Part shown: positions 27,016 through 35,988 of the stretch, one piece after another
Position numbering within the stretch: position 1 is the stretch's first letter
Layout of the letters: the number at the start of each line of letters is the position of its first letter
Origin: Luteibacter yeojuensis
GTDB lineage: Bacteria; Pseudomonadota; Gammaproteobacteria; Xanthomonadales; Rhodanobacteraceae
DNA length: 64,000 bases
NCBI RefSeq assembly: GCF_011742875.1
Contig: NZ_JAAQTL010000001.1
Location: forward strand, 1 to 64,000
Reading direction: 5' to 3'
Notes under the pieces: generated by a model
Told to the model about the DNA's origin: nothing
Database searches by the model: none
Seen by the model: the letters and a program-made list of their open reading frames with translations, nothing else
Program-made: the position numbers and the translations under genes

Positions 27016-27369
27016 AGGTGTGCGGGGCGCTGCTCTAAACGACGAAAGGTGGTTCTTACAAAGAACGACCTCGCCACGCTTTTTCTCGAATAAACTTGCG
27101 ATTTGTCAATGTGTTGGACGACGAGATCGTCGGCGCAGGAAAAAGTGGTATTTATCGAATCGGCGTGAAAACGTTACAAATTTGTCATAGAATGCCGTTA
27201 AAGTTGGCTTAACAACTGTCGCCACCGCGTCCCGAAGGGGACCGGGCACACCGAGACGACATAGCCAGAGATTGGGGAAACCACCCGGACCGCGCGACCC
27301 GGCCAAGAGCCAGGTAGCCGTCCGTTTGGCCGAAAAATTTTTCGTTGCAAGCCACAGGGTCGACCATTA
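27016..27369 (+). promoter_or_regulatory. Leader and promoter region of the TonB-dependent receptor gene
   Basis: No gene is visible in these 354 bases. The first 200 are clearly AT-richer than the surroundings and contain palindromes ACAAATTTGT (27176-27185) and GTTAA-N7-TTAAC (27194-27210). The second half is GC-rich and should be transcribed leader. A perfect palindrome CGAAAAATTTTTCG lies at 27331-27344. The bases before the ATG (CAGGGTCGACCATTA) are a poor ribosome site for what should be a highly expressed gene. No exact -35/-10 pair can be named. Confidence 0.4.
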
Positions 27370-30300
27370 ATGAATAGCCGAGTCCGCGCCAAACTTCTGC
27401 CGTTCGCGATCGCATCGCTGCTCGCGGCACCTGCCTTCGCGCAGGAAACGTCCTCCACCATCAGCGGTCGCGTGGTCGACGCCGGCGGCCAGCCGGTTGC
27501 CGGCGCCACCGTGGTCATCGTCCATGAGCCTTCGGGCACGTCGAAGACGACCACCACCGACGCCAGCGGCCGCTACTCGGCCCAGGGCCTGCGCGTCGGC
27601 GGTCCGTTCGACGTCACGGCGTCCAAGGACGGCATGCCGTCGGTCCGCCAGGACAACGTCTACCTGCAGCTGGGCAACGACACGGCGGTGAACCTTACCG
27701 CGTCCGCCGCCAACGCTGCTGACGCGACCGCCCTTGGTGGCGTGACCGTCTCGGCCGTTGCCGGCCAGTTCAACTCGGAAAACAAAGGCCTCGGCACCAA
27801 CATCTCGCAAGCCCAGCTGAAGGCCGCGCCGTCGCCGAGCCGCAACATCGCCGACATCGCCCGTCGCGATCCGCGCGTGAACGTCGACCACGGCACGGGC
27901 GCCATCTCGGCCAACGGCCAGAACACCCGCCTCAACAACATCAAGGTCGACGGCCTTGGCGTGGGCGACCCGTTCGGCCTGAACTCCACCGGCATGCCGA
28001 CCGTCGGCTCGCCCGTGTCTCTCGACACGATCGACTCGTTCAACATCTCGACGGCCAACTACGACGTCGCTTCCGACACCGTCGGCGCCGAGATCAACGC
28101 CGTCACCAAGTCGGGTACCAACGACTTCCACGGCTCGGTCTACTACGGCTTCAAGAACGCCAGCAGCATGGTCGGCGACGCCGGCTGGCTGGACAACAAC
28201 AAGGAATACCGCGAGTTCGACCGCAACTGGACGGCCGGTGCGACCGTGGGCGGCCCGATCATCAAGGACAAGCTGTTCTTCTTCGCGGGTTACGAGAAGG
28301 AAGAAGTCACGGGTCTCAGCTCGGGCGCCGTGAATGGCCTCGATCCGTCGCTGGCGAACTCCACCAGCAACAAGATCGCCCCGGGCGACCTGCAGAGCAT
28401 CATCGACGCCGCCCGCGGCCTCGGCCTTCAGCCGGGCGCGCAGGGCGCGAACGCCGGCACGCTGACCGACAAGCGTTACATCGCCAAGCTCGACTGGAAC
28501 ATCACCGACGGCCACCGCATGAACCTTGCGTACTCGCGTACCAAGGAAGTGAAGCCGAATCCGCAGGGCAATTACCCCGACGCGATCGGCCTGTCGAGCT
28601 ACTGGTACACCGTCAACAGCGATATCAAGAACTACACGCTGCAGTCGTTCGACGACTGGACCGACAATTTCTCGTCGGAAACCAAGGTCGGCTACAGCGA
28701 TTACCAGTTGAACCGCTCCGTGCAGTTCCAGCAGCCGCAGGTTGCGGTGCGCATCAACAACTCCAACTTCGGCACGAGCCCGAGTGGCCCGACCGTCAAT
28801 CTTGGCGAAGACCAGTACAGTCACTACAACTCTGCTTCGGTCAAGACGCTGAACGCGATGTGGGCAGGCACCCTGTACCTCGACGAGCACACCATCAAGG
28901 GTGGCTTCGAGTGGGAGCGCAACCGCATCTACAACCTGTTCGGCCGCACGGAGTTCGGCGCGTACACCTTCGGCAACGACGGACTGAGCAATTTCCCGGC
29001 GGGCCTGTACAGCAACTACTCGCTGTACCAGCCGGCTCCGGGCTACTCCCTCAACGACATCGCCGCCCAGTGGGAGCTGCGTCGCCACACGTTCTTCCTG
29101 CAGGACACCTGGCAGCCGACCGATAACCTGTCGGTGCAGTTCGGCTTCCGCGTCAACAAGTACCTGACCGACGACAAGCCGCTGTACAACGCCACCTTCC
29201 AGCAGGCGTACGGCTTCAGCAACGCGAACACGATCAACGGCTCGAAGCTCGTCGAACCCCGCCTGTCGTTCAACTACAGCTTCGACAGCGAGTACAAGAC
29301 CCAGCTGCGCGGCGGCGTAGGCCTGTTCCAGTCGGATCCGCCGACCGTGTGGATGACGAACCCGTACCAGAACAACGGTATCAACATCGTCACCTATTCT
29401 TACGACCGTCAGCCGGACGGCGTTACCTGCAAGCTCGGCAAGCAGCTCCTGCCGTGCCCGGCGTTCAGCCCCGATCCGCATAACCAGCCGACCAGCGGCG
29501 CGGGCACGGTTCCGCAGATGGCCGTCGACACCGTCGACAAGAATTTCAATCTGCCGAGCGTCTGGAAGTCCTCGCTGGCGTTCGATCGTGAACTGCCGTG
29601 GCAGGGCATCATCGCCAGCATCGAGTGGCAGCACCTCGACGTGCAGGACGGCATTCTCTACCAGAACCTCAACATCGGCGCCCCGACCGGTGTCATGCCG
29701 GACGGTCGTTACACCTACGCGGGCTGCATCGGTGGTTCGACGCCGGTGGGTGGTCCGACGGGCGCGAACTGCGGTACCAACCTCAACGGTTCCAACACGG
29801 GTGGCTCGAACGCACGCTATAACCAGGATTCGCGTTTCGCCCAGGGCGTGACCTACCTGACCAACACGAAGAAGGGCGGGGCGGATACCGTCACCCTGTC
29901 GTTCACCAAGCCGATGGAGAACGGCTGGTCGTGGAGCGTCGCCGCCACCGGCGGTCATTCGACCGAGGTGAACCCGGGTACCTCCAGCCAGGCCACGTCG
30001 AACTACTCCAACAGCGCCTGGTACAACCCGAACGAAGACGTGGCTTCCACGTCCAATACCAACATCGCGCGTCGTCTGAATGCGTCGATCACCTGGCAGC
30101 ACAACTTCTTCGGTAACTACGCCACCACGGTCAGCGCGTTCTACGACGGTCACGACGGCGTGCCGTACAGCTGGATCTTCAGCAACGACGCCAATGGCGA
30201 CAGCTACTCGAAGGACCTGGCGTACATCCCGACCCGCGGCGACGGCACCACCTTCACCACGGGCAAGAACGCGGCACCGGCGTCGCAGCAGGTCATCGAC

Positions 30301-30726
30301 CAGTTCTACGACTACATCCAGCATGACGACTACCTGCGCAAGCACAAGGGTGAAGTGGCTCGTCGCAACGGCGCGAAGTCGGCCTGGGTCAACCAGCTCG
30401 ATCTGAGCATCAGCCAGGAAGTGCCCGGCATCTTCAAGGGCAACAAGGGCGAGATCCGTCTCGACATCTACAACTTCCTGAACCTGGTGAACAAGGACTG
30501 GGGCCAGCAGTCGTACATCGGCTTCCCGTACACGCGTAACCTCGCCGCTTTCGGTGGCGTGGACCCGACCACGGGCAAGTACATCTACAACCTGCCGACC
30601 GATGCCAACGGCAACTACCAGCCGGGCCAGAAGGCCGTCTACGACGCTCCGACGGACAACAGCGCGACCAAGGTGAACCCGGTCTCGCGTTGGTCGGCCA
30701 TGCTGACCGTCCGCTACACGTTCTAA
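27370..30726 (+). CDS. Oar-type TonB-dependent receptor
   Basis: 1118 aa outer-membrane receptor. The signal peptide ends at Ala24 (APAFA). Residues about 28-110 form a carboxypeptidase-regulatory-like beta domain (ISGRVVDAGGQPVAGATVVI, TDASGRYSAQGL), followed by a plug (QLKAAPSPSRNIADIARRDP, SVSLDTIDSFNIS-like) and a 22-strand barrel ending in RYTF, with the C-terminal Phe used in outer-membrane assembly. This domain order is that of the Oar/OmpA-related TonB-dependent transporters common in Lysobacterales. The substrate is unknown. It stands alone, with a strong intrinsic terminator behind it. Confidence 0.93.
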   Translation: MNSRVRAKLLPFAIASLLAAPAFAQETSSTISGRVVDAGGQPVAGATVVIVHEPSGTSKTTTTDASGRYSAQGLRVGGPFDVTASKDGMPSVRQDNVYLQLGNDTAVNLTASAANAADATALGGVTVSAVAGQFNSENKGLGTNISQAQLKAAPSPSRNIADIARRDPRVNVDHGTGAISANGQNTRLNNIKVDGLGVGDPFGLNSTGMPTVGSPVSLDTIDSFNISTANYDVASDTVGAEINAVTKSGTNDFHGSVYYGFKNASSMVGDAGWLDNNKEYREFDRNWTAGATVGGPIIKDKLFFFAGYEKEEVTGLSSGAVNGLDPSLANSTSNKIAPGDLQSIIDAARGLGLQPGAQGANAGTLTDKRYIAKLDWNITDGHRMNLAYSRTKEVKPNPQGNYPDAIGLSSYWYTVNSDIKNYTLQSFDDWTDNFSSETKVGYSDYQLNRSVQFQQPQVAVRINNSNFGTSPSGPTVNLGEDQYSHYNSASVKTLNAMWAGTLYLDEHTIKGGFEWERNRIYNLFGRTEFGAYTFGNDGLSNFPAGLYSNYSLYQPAPGYSLNDIAAQWELRRHTFFLQDTWQPTDNLSVQFGFRVNKYLTDDKPLYNATFQQAYGFSNANTINGSKLVEPRLSFNYSFDSEYKTQLRGGVGLFQSDPPTVWMTNPYQNNGINIVTYSYDRQPDGVTCKLGKQLLPCPAFSPDPHNQPTSGAGTVPQMAVDTVDKNFNLPSVWKSSLAFDRELPWQGIIASIEWQHLDVQDGILYQNLNIGAPTGVMPDGRYTYAGCIGGSTPVGGPTGANCGTNLNGSNTGGSNARYNQDSRFAQGVTYLTNTKKGGADTVTLSFTKPMENGWSWSVAATGGHSTEVNPGTSSQATSNYSNSAWYNPNEDVASTSNTNIARRLNASITWQHNFFGNYATTVSAFYDGHDGVPYSWIFSNDANGDSYSKDLAYIPTRGDGTTFTTGKNAAPASQQVIDQFYDYIQHDDYLRKHKGEVARRNGAKSAWVNQLDLSISQEVPGIFKGNKGEIRLDIYNFLNLVNKDWGQQSYIGFPYTRNLAAFGGVDPTTGKYIYNLPTDANGNYQPGQKAVYDAPTDNSATKVNPVSRWSAMLTVRYTF

Positions 30727-30751
30727 GCGAAGGATTCGCTGCGCGACAAAG

Positions 30752-30781
30752 GCCGGCACCCGCAAGGGTGCCGGCTTTTTT
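30752..30781 (+). terminator. Rho-independent terminator of the TonB-dependent receptor gene
   Basis: GCCGGCACCC-GCAA-GGGTGCCGGC, a 10-bp perfect stem with a tetraloop, followed by six T. Confidence 0.95.
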
Positions 30782-30788
30782 GCTTCCT

Positions 30789-30871
30789 GTAGGAGCCGCT
30801 ATAGCGGCGAGAAGCCCGCGAAGCGATGAAGCGGCGCGGTGGGCAGCCGTCGCCGCTATAGCGACTCCTAC
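30789..30871. repeat. REP pair, inward arrangement (REP-10)
   Basis: Starts 8 bases after the terminator. The right arm has one change (GCTATAGCGACTCCTACA), so the end palindrome is imperfect. Confidence 0.93.
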
Positions 30872-30988
30872 AGGCGGACGGCCTTGCGCGGACTTGACCC
30901 CCGCCGACCACTCGCGTGATCCTAGGCGGTCCGCTCCCACCCCGGGGCGGGGTTCGCCGCTAATTCGCGGTCAGAAGGACGTAAACCC

Positions 30989-32386
30989 ATGAATGCCATC
31001 CAGTTCGGGGATCCCGTCAGCGGCAAGACCGTCAGCGCACGTGTCTCGCCGGCCGGCGGCCTCGACATCCTTTCCCGCAACGAAGTCGCGCGCCTGCGCG
31101 ATGCCAGCGGGTCCGGTCTGCACCAGCTCATGCGCCGCTGTGCGCTGGCCGTGCTGACTTCCGGCAATCTTTCCGACGATCCGGGCAGCATCTTCGAGCA
31201 GTACCCCGACTTCGACATCCAGGTGCTGCAGGAAGACCGCGGCATCAAGATCGAGCTGAAGAACGCGCCCGAACAGGCCTTCGTCGACGGCCGCATCATC
31301 CGCGGCATCAACGAACTCCTCGTCGCCGTCGTGCGCGACATCGTCTATGTGTCCACGCAGCTGGAAGCCGGCGCGTTCGACCTGGACGACACCGTGGGCA
31401 TCACCCACGCCGTCTTCGAGATCCTGCGCAATTCGCGCATCCTGCGTCCGCAGGTGGACCCGAACCTCGTCGTCTGCTGGGGTGGCCACTCCATTTCGCG
31501 CGACGAGTACGAATACACCAAGCGCGTGGGTTACCAGCTGGGCCTGCGCAGCATGGATATCTGCACGGGTTGCGGCCCTGGCGCCATGAAGGGCCCTATG
31601 AAGGGGGCGACCATCGCCCATGCCAAACAGCGCCGCAGGGGCAATCGCTACATCGGCGTGACCGAGCCGGGCATCATCGCCGCCGAGTCGCCGAACCCGA
31701 TCGTGAACAACCTCGTGATCATGCCGGACATCGAGAAGCGCCTCGAGGCCTTCGTCCGTCTCGGTCACGGCATCATCGTGTTCCCGGGCGGCGTGGGCAC
31801 GGCGGAAGAAATCCTGTACATGCTCGGCATCCTGTTGCTGCCGCAGAACAAGGACATTCCGTTTCCGCTGATCTTTACCGGCCCGCAGAAATCGGCGCCG
31901 TATTTCGAGCAGATCGACCGCTTCCTGCGTCTCGCGCTCGGCGACGACATCGCCCGGCACTACAAGATCGTCATCGACGATCCGGCGGCCGTGGCCCATG
32001 CGATGGTTTCCGGCATCGAGAAGGTGCGCAACCATCGCCTGGACAACAAGGACGCGTTCTTCTTCAACTGGGCGCTCGACATTCCGCTGTCGTTCCAGCA
32101 GCCGTTCCGCCCCACGCACCAGGCGATGGCCGGGCTCGCCCTGCATCGCGGCCGTCCGCGGCACGAGCTGGCGGCCGACCTGCGTCGTGCGTTCTCCGGC
32201 ATTGTCGCCGGCAACGTCAAGGAGGAGGGCGTCAGGGCGATCGAGAAGTACGGGCCCTTCGTGATCGACGGCGAGACCGAGATCATGCGCGCGCTCGACG
32301 ACTTGTTGAAAGCCTTCGTCGAGCAGCACCGCATGAAGCTTCCGGGCGGTACCGCTTACGAGCCTTGCTACGTCGTTCGTACGTGA
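30989..32386 (+). CDS. ppnN: Pyrimidine/purine nucleotide 5'-monophosphate nucleosidase (LOG family, YgdH)
   Basis: PpnN splits nucleoside monophosphates to base and ribose 5-phosphate and is controlled by (p)ppGpp in E. coli. 465 aa, near the E. coli length of 454. The central LOG domain has TGCGPGAMKGPMKGA and the catalytic block FPGGVGTAEEILYML, matching PGGxGTxxE. The N- and C-terminal extensions typical of PpnN are present. AGAAGGACG lies before the ATG. Two GC-rich hairpins follow the gene. Confidence 0.93.
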   Translation: MNAIQFGDPVSGKTVSARVSPAGGLDILSRNEVARLRDASGSGLHQLMRRCALAVLTSGNLSDDPGSIFEQYPDFDIQVLQEDRGIKIELKNAPEQAFVDGRIIRGINELLVAVVRDIVYVSTQLEAGAFDLDDTVGITHAVFEILRNSRILRPQVDPNLVVCWGGHSISRDEYEYTKRVGYQLGLRSMDICTGCGPGAMKGPMKGATIAHAKQRRRGNRYIGVTEPGIIAAESPNPIVNNLVIMPDIEKRLEAFVRLGHGIIVFPGGVGTAEEILYMLGILLLPQNKDIPFPLIFTGPQKSAPYFEQIDRFLRLALGDDIARHYKIVIDDPAAVAHAMVSGIEKVRNHRLDNKDAFFFNWALDIPLSFQQPFRPTHQAMAGLALHRGRPRHELAADLRRAFSGIVAGNVKEEGVRAIEKYGPFVIDGETEIMRALDDLLKAFVEQHRMKLPGGTAYEPCYVVRT

Positions 32387-32392
32387 TTCAGC

Positions 32393-32421
32393 GGCCAGGG
32401 CGGCGGGTTGCCGCCCTGGCC
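32393..32421 (+). terminator. Hairpin after ppnN
   Basis: GGCCAGGGCGGC-GGGTT-GCCGCCCTGGCC, a 12-bp perfect stem 6 bases after the stop, followed by TTCCC. A second inverted repeat (CGTGACGCGG/CCGCGTCACG, 32436-32466) follows. Confidence 0.6.
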
Positions 32422-32435
32422 TTCCCGTCGCTGAA

Positions 32436-32466
32436 CGTGACGCGGATACAGGCTCGCCGCGTCACG
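32436..32466. repeat. Inverted repeat between ppnN and the DUF3309 gene
   Basis: CGTGACGCGG and CCGCGTCACG are perfect 10-base arms separated by 11 bases. No T-run follows. It could be a second processing hairpin or a regulator site for the downstream small gene. Confidence 0.5.
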
Positions 32467-32528
32467 CCTCCTAGACGGGGTGACGCGCGAGGATGCGGCT
32501 CACTGGCCCGTTGCCGGAGGAGACGTCC

Positions 32529-32684
32529 ATGCTTTTCACCATTCTCATCATCGTCCTGATCCTCGCCCTTATCGGCGGCCTGCCCACCTGGGGTTATTCC
32601 AGCGCCTGGGGGTATGGCCCGAGCGGCGGTATCGGCGTGATCCTCGCCATCGTGCTCATCTGCTGGCTGCTTGGCGTATTCTGA
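32529..32684 (+). CDS. DUF3309 small membrane protein
   Basis: 51 aa. Two hydrophobic stretches, LFTILIIVLILALIGGLP and GIGVILAIVLICWLLGVF, flank a short WGYSSAWGYGPSGG turn, the standard DUF3309 layout. The ATG at 32529 has GGAGGAGA just upstream. Members are often stress-induced hydrophobic peptides of unknown role. The Pro-rich ORF and a DNA glycosylase gene follow on the same strand. Confidence 0.85.
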   Translation: MLFTILIIVLILALIGGLPTWGYSSAWGYGPSGGIGVILAIVLICWLLGVF

Positions 32685-32718
32685 CCGGACCAGAAATACC
32701 GCTCGGAGTGCCCTCGTC

Positions 32719-32853
32719 GTGCCACGACCGCATCGTCCCGTACCCGACACCGAGAGGCCGCCACCCGGCACCTGGCCCCCGCCGTACGAACATGAGCCGG
32801 TGGAGCGGCCGGGTCCCGATCCGGATACCGACGGCGAGCCGGTGGAGCCCTGA
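32719..32853 (+). CDS. Proline-rich small ORF, 44 aa
   Basis: Not recognised. GTG start with GGAG 10 bases upstream; 16 of 44 residues are Pro, with many Glu and Asp (PPPGTWPPPYEHEPVERPGP). It would be unstructured and acidic. Its TGA overlaps the ATG of the glycosylase gene by one base (TGATG), the layout of a coupled pair, which favours a real gene. It could instead be chance, since GC-rich non-coding DNA readily reads as Pro-rich. Confidence 0.45.
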   Translation: MPRPHRPVPDTERPPPGTWPPPYEHEPVERPGPDPDTDGEPVEP

Positions 32854-33458
32854 TGGCATCGCGTCGAATCCGCTGGCCCGGCAGCATCCTTCCCCGCTCC
32901 TTTTTCCACCGCGATGCACGCGTCGTCGCTCCCGAACTGCTCAACAAGGTGCTCGCCGGCGCCGACGGGCGGGCGGGGCGCATCGTGGAAGTGGAGGCGT
33001 ATGTCGGTGCCATCGATCCGGCCGCGCACACGTTTCGCGGCAAGACAAAGCGCAACGCGGTGATGTTCGGGCCGCCCGGGCACATGTATGTGTATTTCAC
33101 CTACGGGATGCACTGGTGCTGCAACACCGTCTGCGGCGACGAGGGCGAAGGCTCGGGCGTGCTCATCCGCGCGCTCGAACCGCTGGCCGGCATCGAGCGG
33201 ATGCGCGAGGCACGCCCGAAGGTGCGGCGCGACAGGGAGCTATGCAGCGGACCGGCACGCCTGACCCAGGCGCTGGGCATCACCGGCGAACAGAACGGCA
33301 TCGACCTTGTGCGCGCGCGCGACGGGTACACCGTGCTCGACGACGGTACGCCGCCCCCGGAAAACGTCCCCGGCTCGGCGCGCATCGGCATCCGGGAGGG
33401 CACGGACCTCCTCTGGCGCTGGCTCGTCGCGGGGAATCCGCACGTCTCCAGGGCCTGA
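32853..33458 (+). CDS. DNA-3-methyladenine glycosylase, AAG/MPG family
   Basis: 201 aa. Removes alkylated and deaminated purines in base-excision repair. Family blocks: GRIVEVEAYVGAIDPAAHTF with the catalytic Glu, MFGPPGHMYVYFTYGMHWC (the Tyr that enters the DNA is in this stretch), GVLIRALEPL, and LCSGPARLTQALGI. Length matches bacterial AAG. It starts inside the stop of the Pro-rich ORF. Confidence 0.94.
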   Translation: MASRRIRWPGSILPRSFFHRDARVVAPELLNKVLAGADGRAGRIVEVEAYVGAIDPAAHTFRGKTKRNAVMFGPPGHMYVYFTYGMHWCCNTVCGDEGEGSGVLIRALEPLAGIERMREARPKVRRDRELCSGPARLTQALGITGEQNGIDLVRARDGYTVLDDGTPPPENVPGSARIGIREGTDLLWRWLVAGNPHVSRA

Positions 33459-33481
33459 CCCCGCCCCGGCGATCCATGACG

Positions 33482-33497
33482 GTGAAGGACCCTTCAC
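33482..33497. promoter_or_regulatory. Palindrome GTGAAGG-AC-CCTTCAC before the hybrid kinase
   Basis: Perfect 7-base arms, 53 bases before the kinase ATG. Nearly the same palindrome occurs before serA at 61212-61226. The regulator is unknown. Confidence 0.4.
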
Positions 33498-33549
33498 GGT
33501 TTCGCAGGTCTGCCGTGGTAACTTGCGCGGCCGGGGGGAAAGGGAAGCC

Positions 33550-35124
33550 ATGAATCGCGACGATATCGACGAACTTCGGCGCAGCCACGAGCAATTCCGT
33601 CTGCTTGTACAAGGCGTGGCGGACTACGCCATCTACATGCTGGATCCGGAAGGCCGTGTGTCCAGCTGGAACTCGGGTGCCGAGCGGATCAAGGGCTACC
33701 GGCCCGAAGACATCATCGGCTCCCACTATTCCAGTTTCTATACGCCCGAAGACGTCTCGCGGCGCGAGCCCTGGAAGAACCTGACGGCGGCGAAGGAGCA
33801 GGGACGCCTGGAAACCGAGGGCTGGCGTGTCCGTAAGGACGGAACCCGCTTCTGGGCCCATGTGATCCTCGATCGCATCGACGACGACGACGGGAAGTTC
33901 GTCGGGTTCGCCAAGGTCACCCGCGACGTCACCGAGAAGCGTAACGCCGCACTCGCCCTCGAGCAGGCCCGCAATGCGCTTTTCCAGTCGCAGAAGCTCG
34001 AAGCCGTTGGCCAGCTGACCGGCGGCGTCGCGCACGATTTCAACAACCTGCTCATGGCCATCCACGGCAACCTCGACCTGCTCACGCAGGTGGAGAACAT
34101 GCCGCCGAAGGCATGCACGCTGGTGGGTAACGCCTTGAGCGGCGTCCGCCGGGGTGTCGCGCTGGTGCAGCGCATGCTCGCTTTCGCTCGCCGCCAGCAG
34201 TTGCACCTCGTGCCGGTGAACCTGGCCGATCTGGTTTACGGGATGTCCGACCTGATGCGCACGTCGCTCGGCCCCGGCATCCTCGTCGAGGCCAGCTTTC
34301 CCTTGTCCCTGCCGCCTGTGCTGGCGGACGTGAACCAGCTGGAACTGTGCCTGCTCAACCTCGCGGTGAACGCCCGCGACGCGATGCCCGATGGCGGCAC
34401 GCTGCGGATATCGGGGCGGCTGGAGGAAATATCCGATCCGGCCGGCCTTGGGCTTCCTTCCGGCGACTACGTGCATCTTTCCCTTGTCGACACCGGCGAA
34501 GGCATGGACGCGGCCACGCTGGAGCGAGCCACCGAGCCGTTCTTCACCACCAAGGGCGTGGGCAAGGGAACGGGGCTTGGCCTTTCCATGGTGCACGGCA
34601 TCGTGCAGCAGTGCGGCGGCGCGTTGAGGCTTGGCAGTCGCCGGCCCGGAGGTACGACCGTGGATATCTGGCTGCCGCTGGCGACCCCGTTGGCGCCGTC
34701 GATCGCGGCGCCCGTCGGTACCGCACCGGCAGGCGGGGCTCAGGGTATCGGCGCGCCTGTCGAGGCTTCCGCCACGACGGCGGCCACTTCGATCCTTGTC
34801 GTCGACGACGATCCGCTGGTGTTGTCCACCACGGTGGAGATGCTCTGTTTCGAGGGCTACGACGCGGTAGGCGTCTCGTCGGCGCAGCAGGCGCTGAAGA
34901 TGCTCGGCGAGTCGTCGGTCTCCGTGCTGGTCACCGATCATGCGATGCCCGGGATGACGGGCACGGAACTGGCCGTGCGCGTCGCCGAAACGTATCCCGG
35001 CATCCACGTGGTGCTCGCCAGCGGTTACGCGGAGATGCCCGAAAAGACGTCGGCGGTGCATGCCCGCCTGCAAAAGCCTTACGGCCGCTCGGACCTGCTG
35101 GCGGCCCTCCGGCAATCGTCGTAA
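33550..35124 (+). CDS. Hybrid sensor histidine kinase (PAS, HisKA, HATPase, receiver)
   Basis: 524 aa, no membrane helix, so a cytosolic sensor. PAS domain at residues about 10-125 (YAIYMLDPEGRVSSWNSGAE, FVGFAKVTRDVTEKR). The kinase H-box has His162 in GGVAHDFNNLL; the ATPase shows N-box NLAVNARDAMPDGG, G1 DTGEGM and G2 GKGTGLGLS. A linker of Ala/Pro leads to a C-terminal receiver with phospho-acceptor Asp463 (VTDHAMPGMTG) and Lys in LQKPYG. The PAS lacks the NCRFL motif of LOV domains, so light sensing is not indicated. No partner regulator lies next to it. Confidence 0.93.
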   Translation: MNRDDIDELRRSHEQFRLLVQGVADYAIYMLDPEGRVSSWNSGAERIKGYRPEDIIGSHYSSFYTPEDVSRREPWKNLTAAKEQGRLETEGWRVRKDGTRFWAHVILDRIDDDDGKFVGFAKVTRDVTEKRNAALALEQARNALFQSQKLEAVGQLTGGVAHDFNNLLMAIHGNLDLLTQVENMPPKACTLVGNALSGVRRGVALVQRMLAFARRQQLHLVPVNLADLVYGMSDLMRTSLGPGILVEASFPLSLPPVLADVNQLELCLLNLAVNARDAMPDGGTLRISGRLEEISDPAGLGLPSGDYVHLSLVDTGEGMDAATLERATEPFFTTKGVGKGTGLGLSMVHGIVQQCGGALRLGSRRPGGTTVDIWLPLATPLAPSIAAPVGTAPAGGAQGIGAPVEASATTAATSILVVDDDPLVLSTTVEMLCFEGYDAVGVSSAQQALKMLGESSVSVLVTDHAMPGMTGTELAVRVAETYPGIHVVLASGYAEMPEKTSAVHARLQKPYGRSDLLAALRQSS

Positions 35125-35144
35125 CGCGAACCTGCACATCCGGC

Positions 35145-35177
35145 AAAGAAAAAGGCCTGCATCGCTGCAGACCTTTT
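35145..35177 (-). terminator. Terminator of tRNA-Asn (possibly bidirectional)
   Basis: Read on the minus strand, a stem AAAAGG/CCTTTT plus CTGCA/TGCAG with one mismatch is followed by TTTTTCTTT. The plus-strand side also carries TTTT, so it may end the kinase transcript too. Confidence 0.75.
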
Positions 35178-35186
35178 CAGAAAACC

Positions 35187-35263
35187 TGGCGCCCGAAGTT
35201 GGACTCGAACCAACGACCCCCTGATTAACAGTCAAGTGCTCTAACCGGCTGAGCTATTCGGGC
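35187..35263 (-). tRNA. tRNA-Asn (GTT)
   Basis: Minus-strand cloverleaf with acceptor GCCCGAA/TTCGGGC, anticodon loop CTGTTAA giving GTT, T-arm GTTCGAGTC, and an encoded CCA end at 35187-35189. Length 77 with CCA. Confidence 0.97.
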
Positions 35264-35310
35264 GGGGAGCCACGTATTTTGTGGAACTGGGGAGGGGCTG
35301 TCAAGCGCCG

Positions 35311-35856
35311 TCAGCGCATCCGTGAAGAGTCGCCGGCGCACAGCGCGGCATCGGCCTGTGCCGCCGATTCGCGCCGGGGTTGGCCGGCATTCCCGACAAC
35401 GACCGCCACGGCCGTGGCGGCATGCCCGCGTACGCAGAGGACGATCGTCTGGTTCGTGCCCGGCGATGTCCCGCTCGGCGTGAAATCGACCTTCGGGCGG
35501 CCCGGACGGCGGGTCGCGGCGAGTTTCGCGTGCAGGCGGGGGGTGGCGGTGAAGACATTCCCGTCCCCGTCCCCGTCCCCGGCATCCCGGCCGATCCAGC
35601 CGAGGGTCCAGTCCGCGAGCGGCGAGCAGGTGCGACCGTCGTCGCTTGCGCAGACCTGGGTCTCCCGGTCGCGCCACACGGCGGTGGACCGGGCCTTCTG
35701 AAGTGTCTGGACGAGATCGTCCACGGCCGCCCGCAGGTGATGGCGCGCGATGGCCTCGCCGAGGGCCGGCAGGGCCAGGCTCCAGAGGAGCGCGGCAATC
35801 AGCAGGACGACCAGGAGTTCCAGCAGGGTGAAGCCGTGAAGGCGCTGGCGACGCAT
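35311..35856 (-). CDS. Type IV pilin-like protein, GspH/FimT family
   Basis: 181 aa. The type III signal is clear: a short basic leader MRRQRLHG followed by [16 protein letters not shown], with cleavage after Gly8 and Glu at mature position 5. The C-terminal part has cysteines ([17 protein letters not shown]) and a Gly/Asp repeat [10 protein letters not shown]. It is a minor pseudopilin of a type IV pilus or type II secretion apparatus. No other pilus genes are nearby, so it is an orphan between tRNA-Asn and uvrB. Confidence 0.9.
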   Translation of the reverse strand: MRRQRLHGFTLLELLVVLLIAALLWSLALPALGEAIARHHLRAAVDDLVQTLQKARSTAVWRDRETQVCASDDGRTCSPLADWTLGWIGRDAGDGDGDGNVFTATPRLHAKLAATRRPGRPKVDFTPSGTSPGTNQTIVLCVRGHAATAVAVVVGNAGQPRRESAAQADAALCAGDSSRMR

Positions 35857-35988
35857 GGATGGGTGGCCATGAAGGACGGGCCATCGACCTTGCCGGACAT
35901 GGAGCCGGCCGGGCTATCGGTGCGGCGCATCACGGCGCGTAGTCTCGGGCGCTTTAAACTCGACGTCCAAACCAGCATATCGTCCTCC

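Noticed and set aside
27210..27369. Cobalamin or other known riboswitch in the receptor leader
   Set aside because: No B12-box or other conserved riboswitch core could be recognised in the GC-rich leader.
27367..30765. Long minus-strand reading frame opposite the TonB-dependent receptor
   Set aside because: It is the GC-driven mirror of the receptor gene; the protein is Arg/Val-rich without domains, and the plus-strand product is a clear family member.
33550..35124. LOV photoreceptor kinase
   Set aside because: The PAS domain lacks the flavin-binding cysteine motif, so it is called a plain PAS hybrid kinase.
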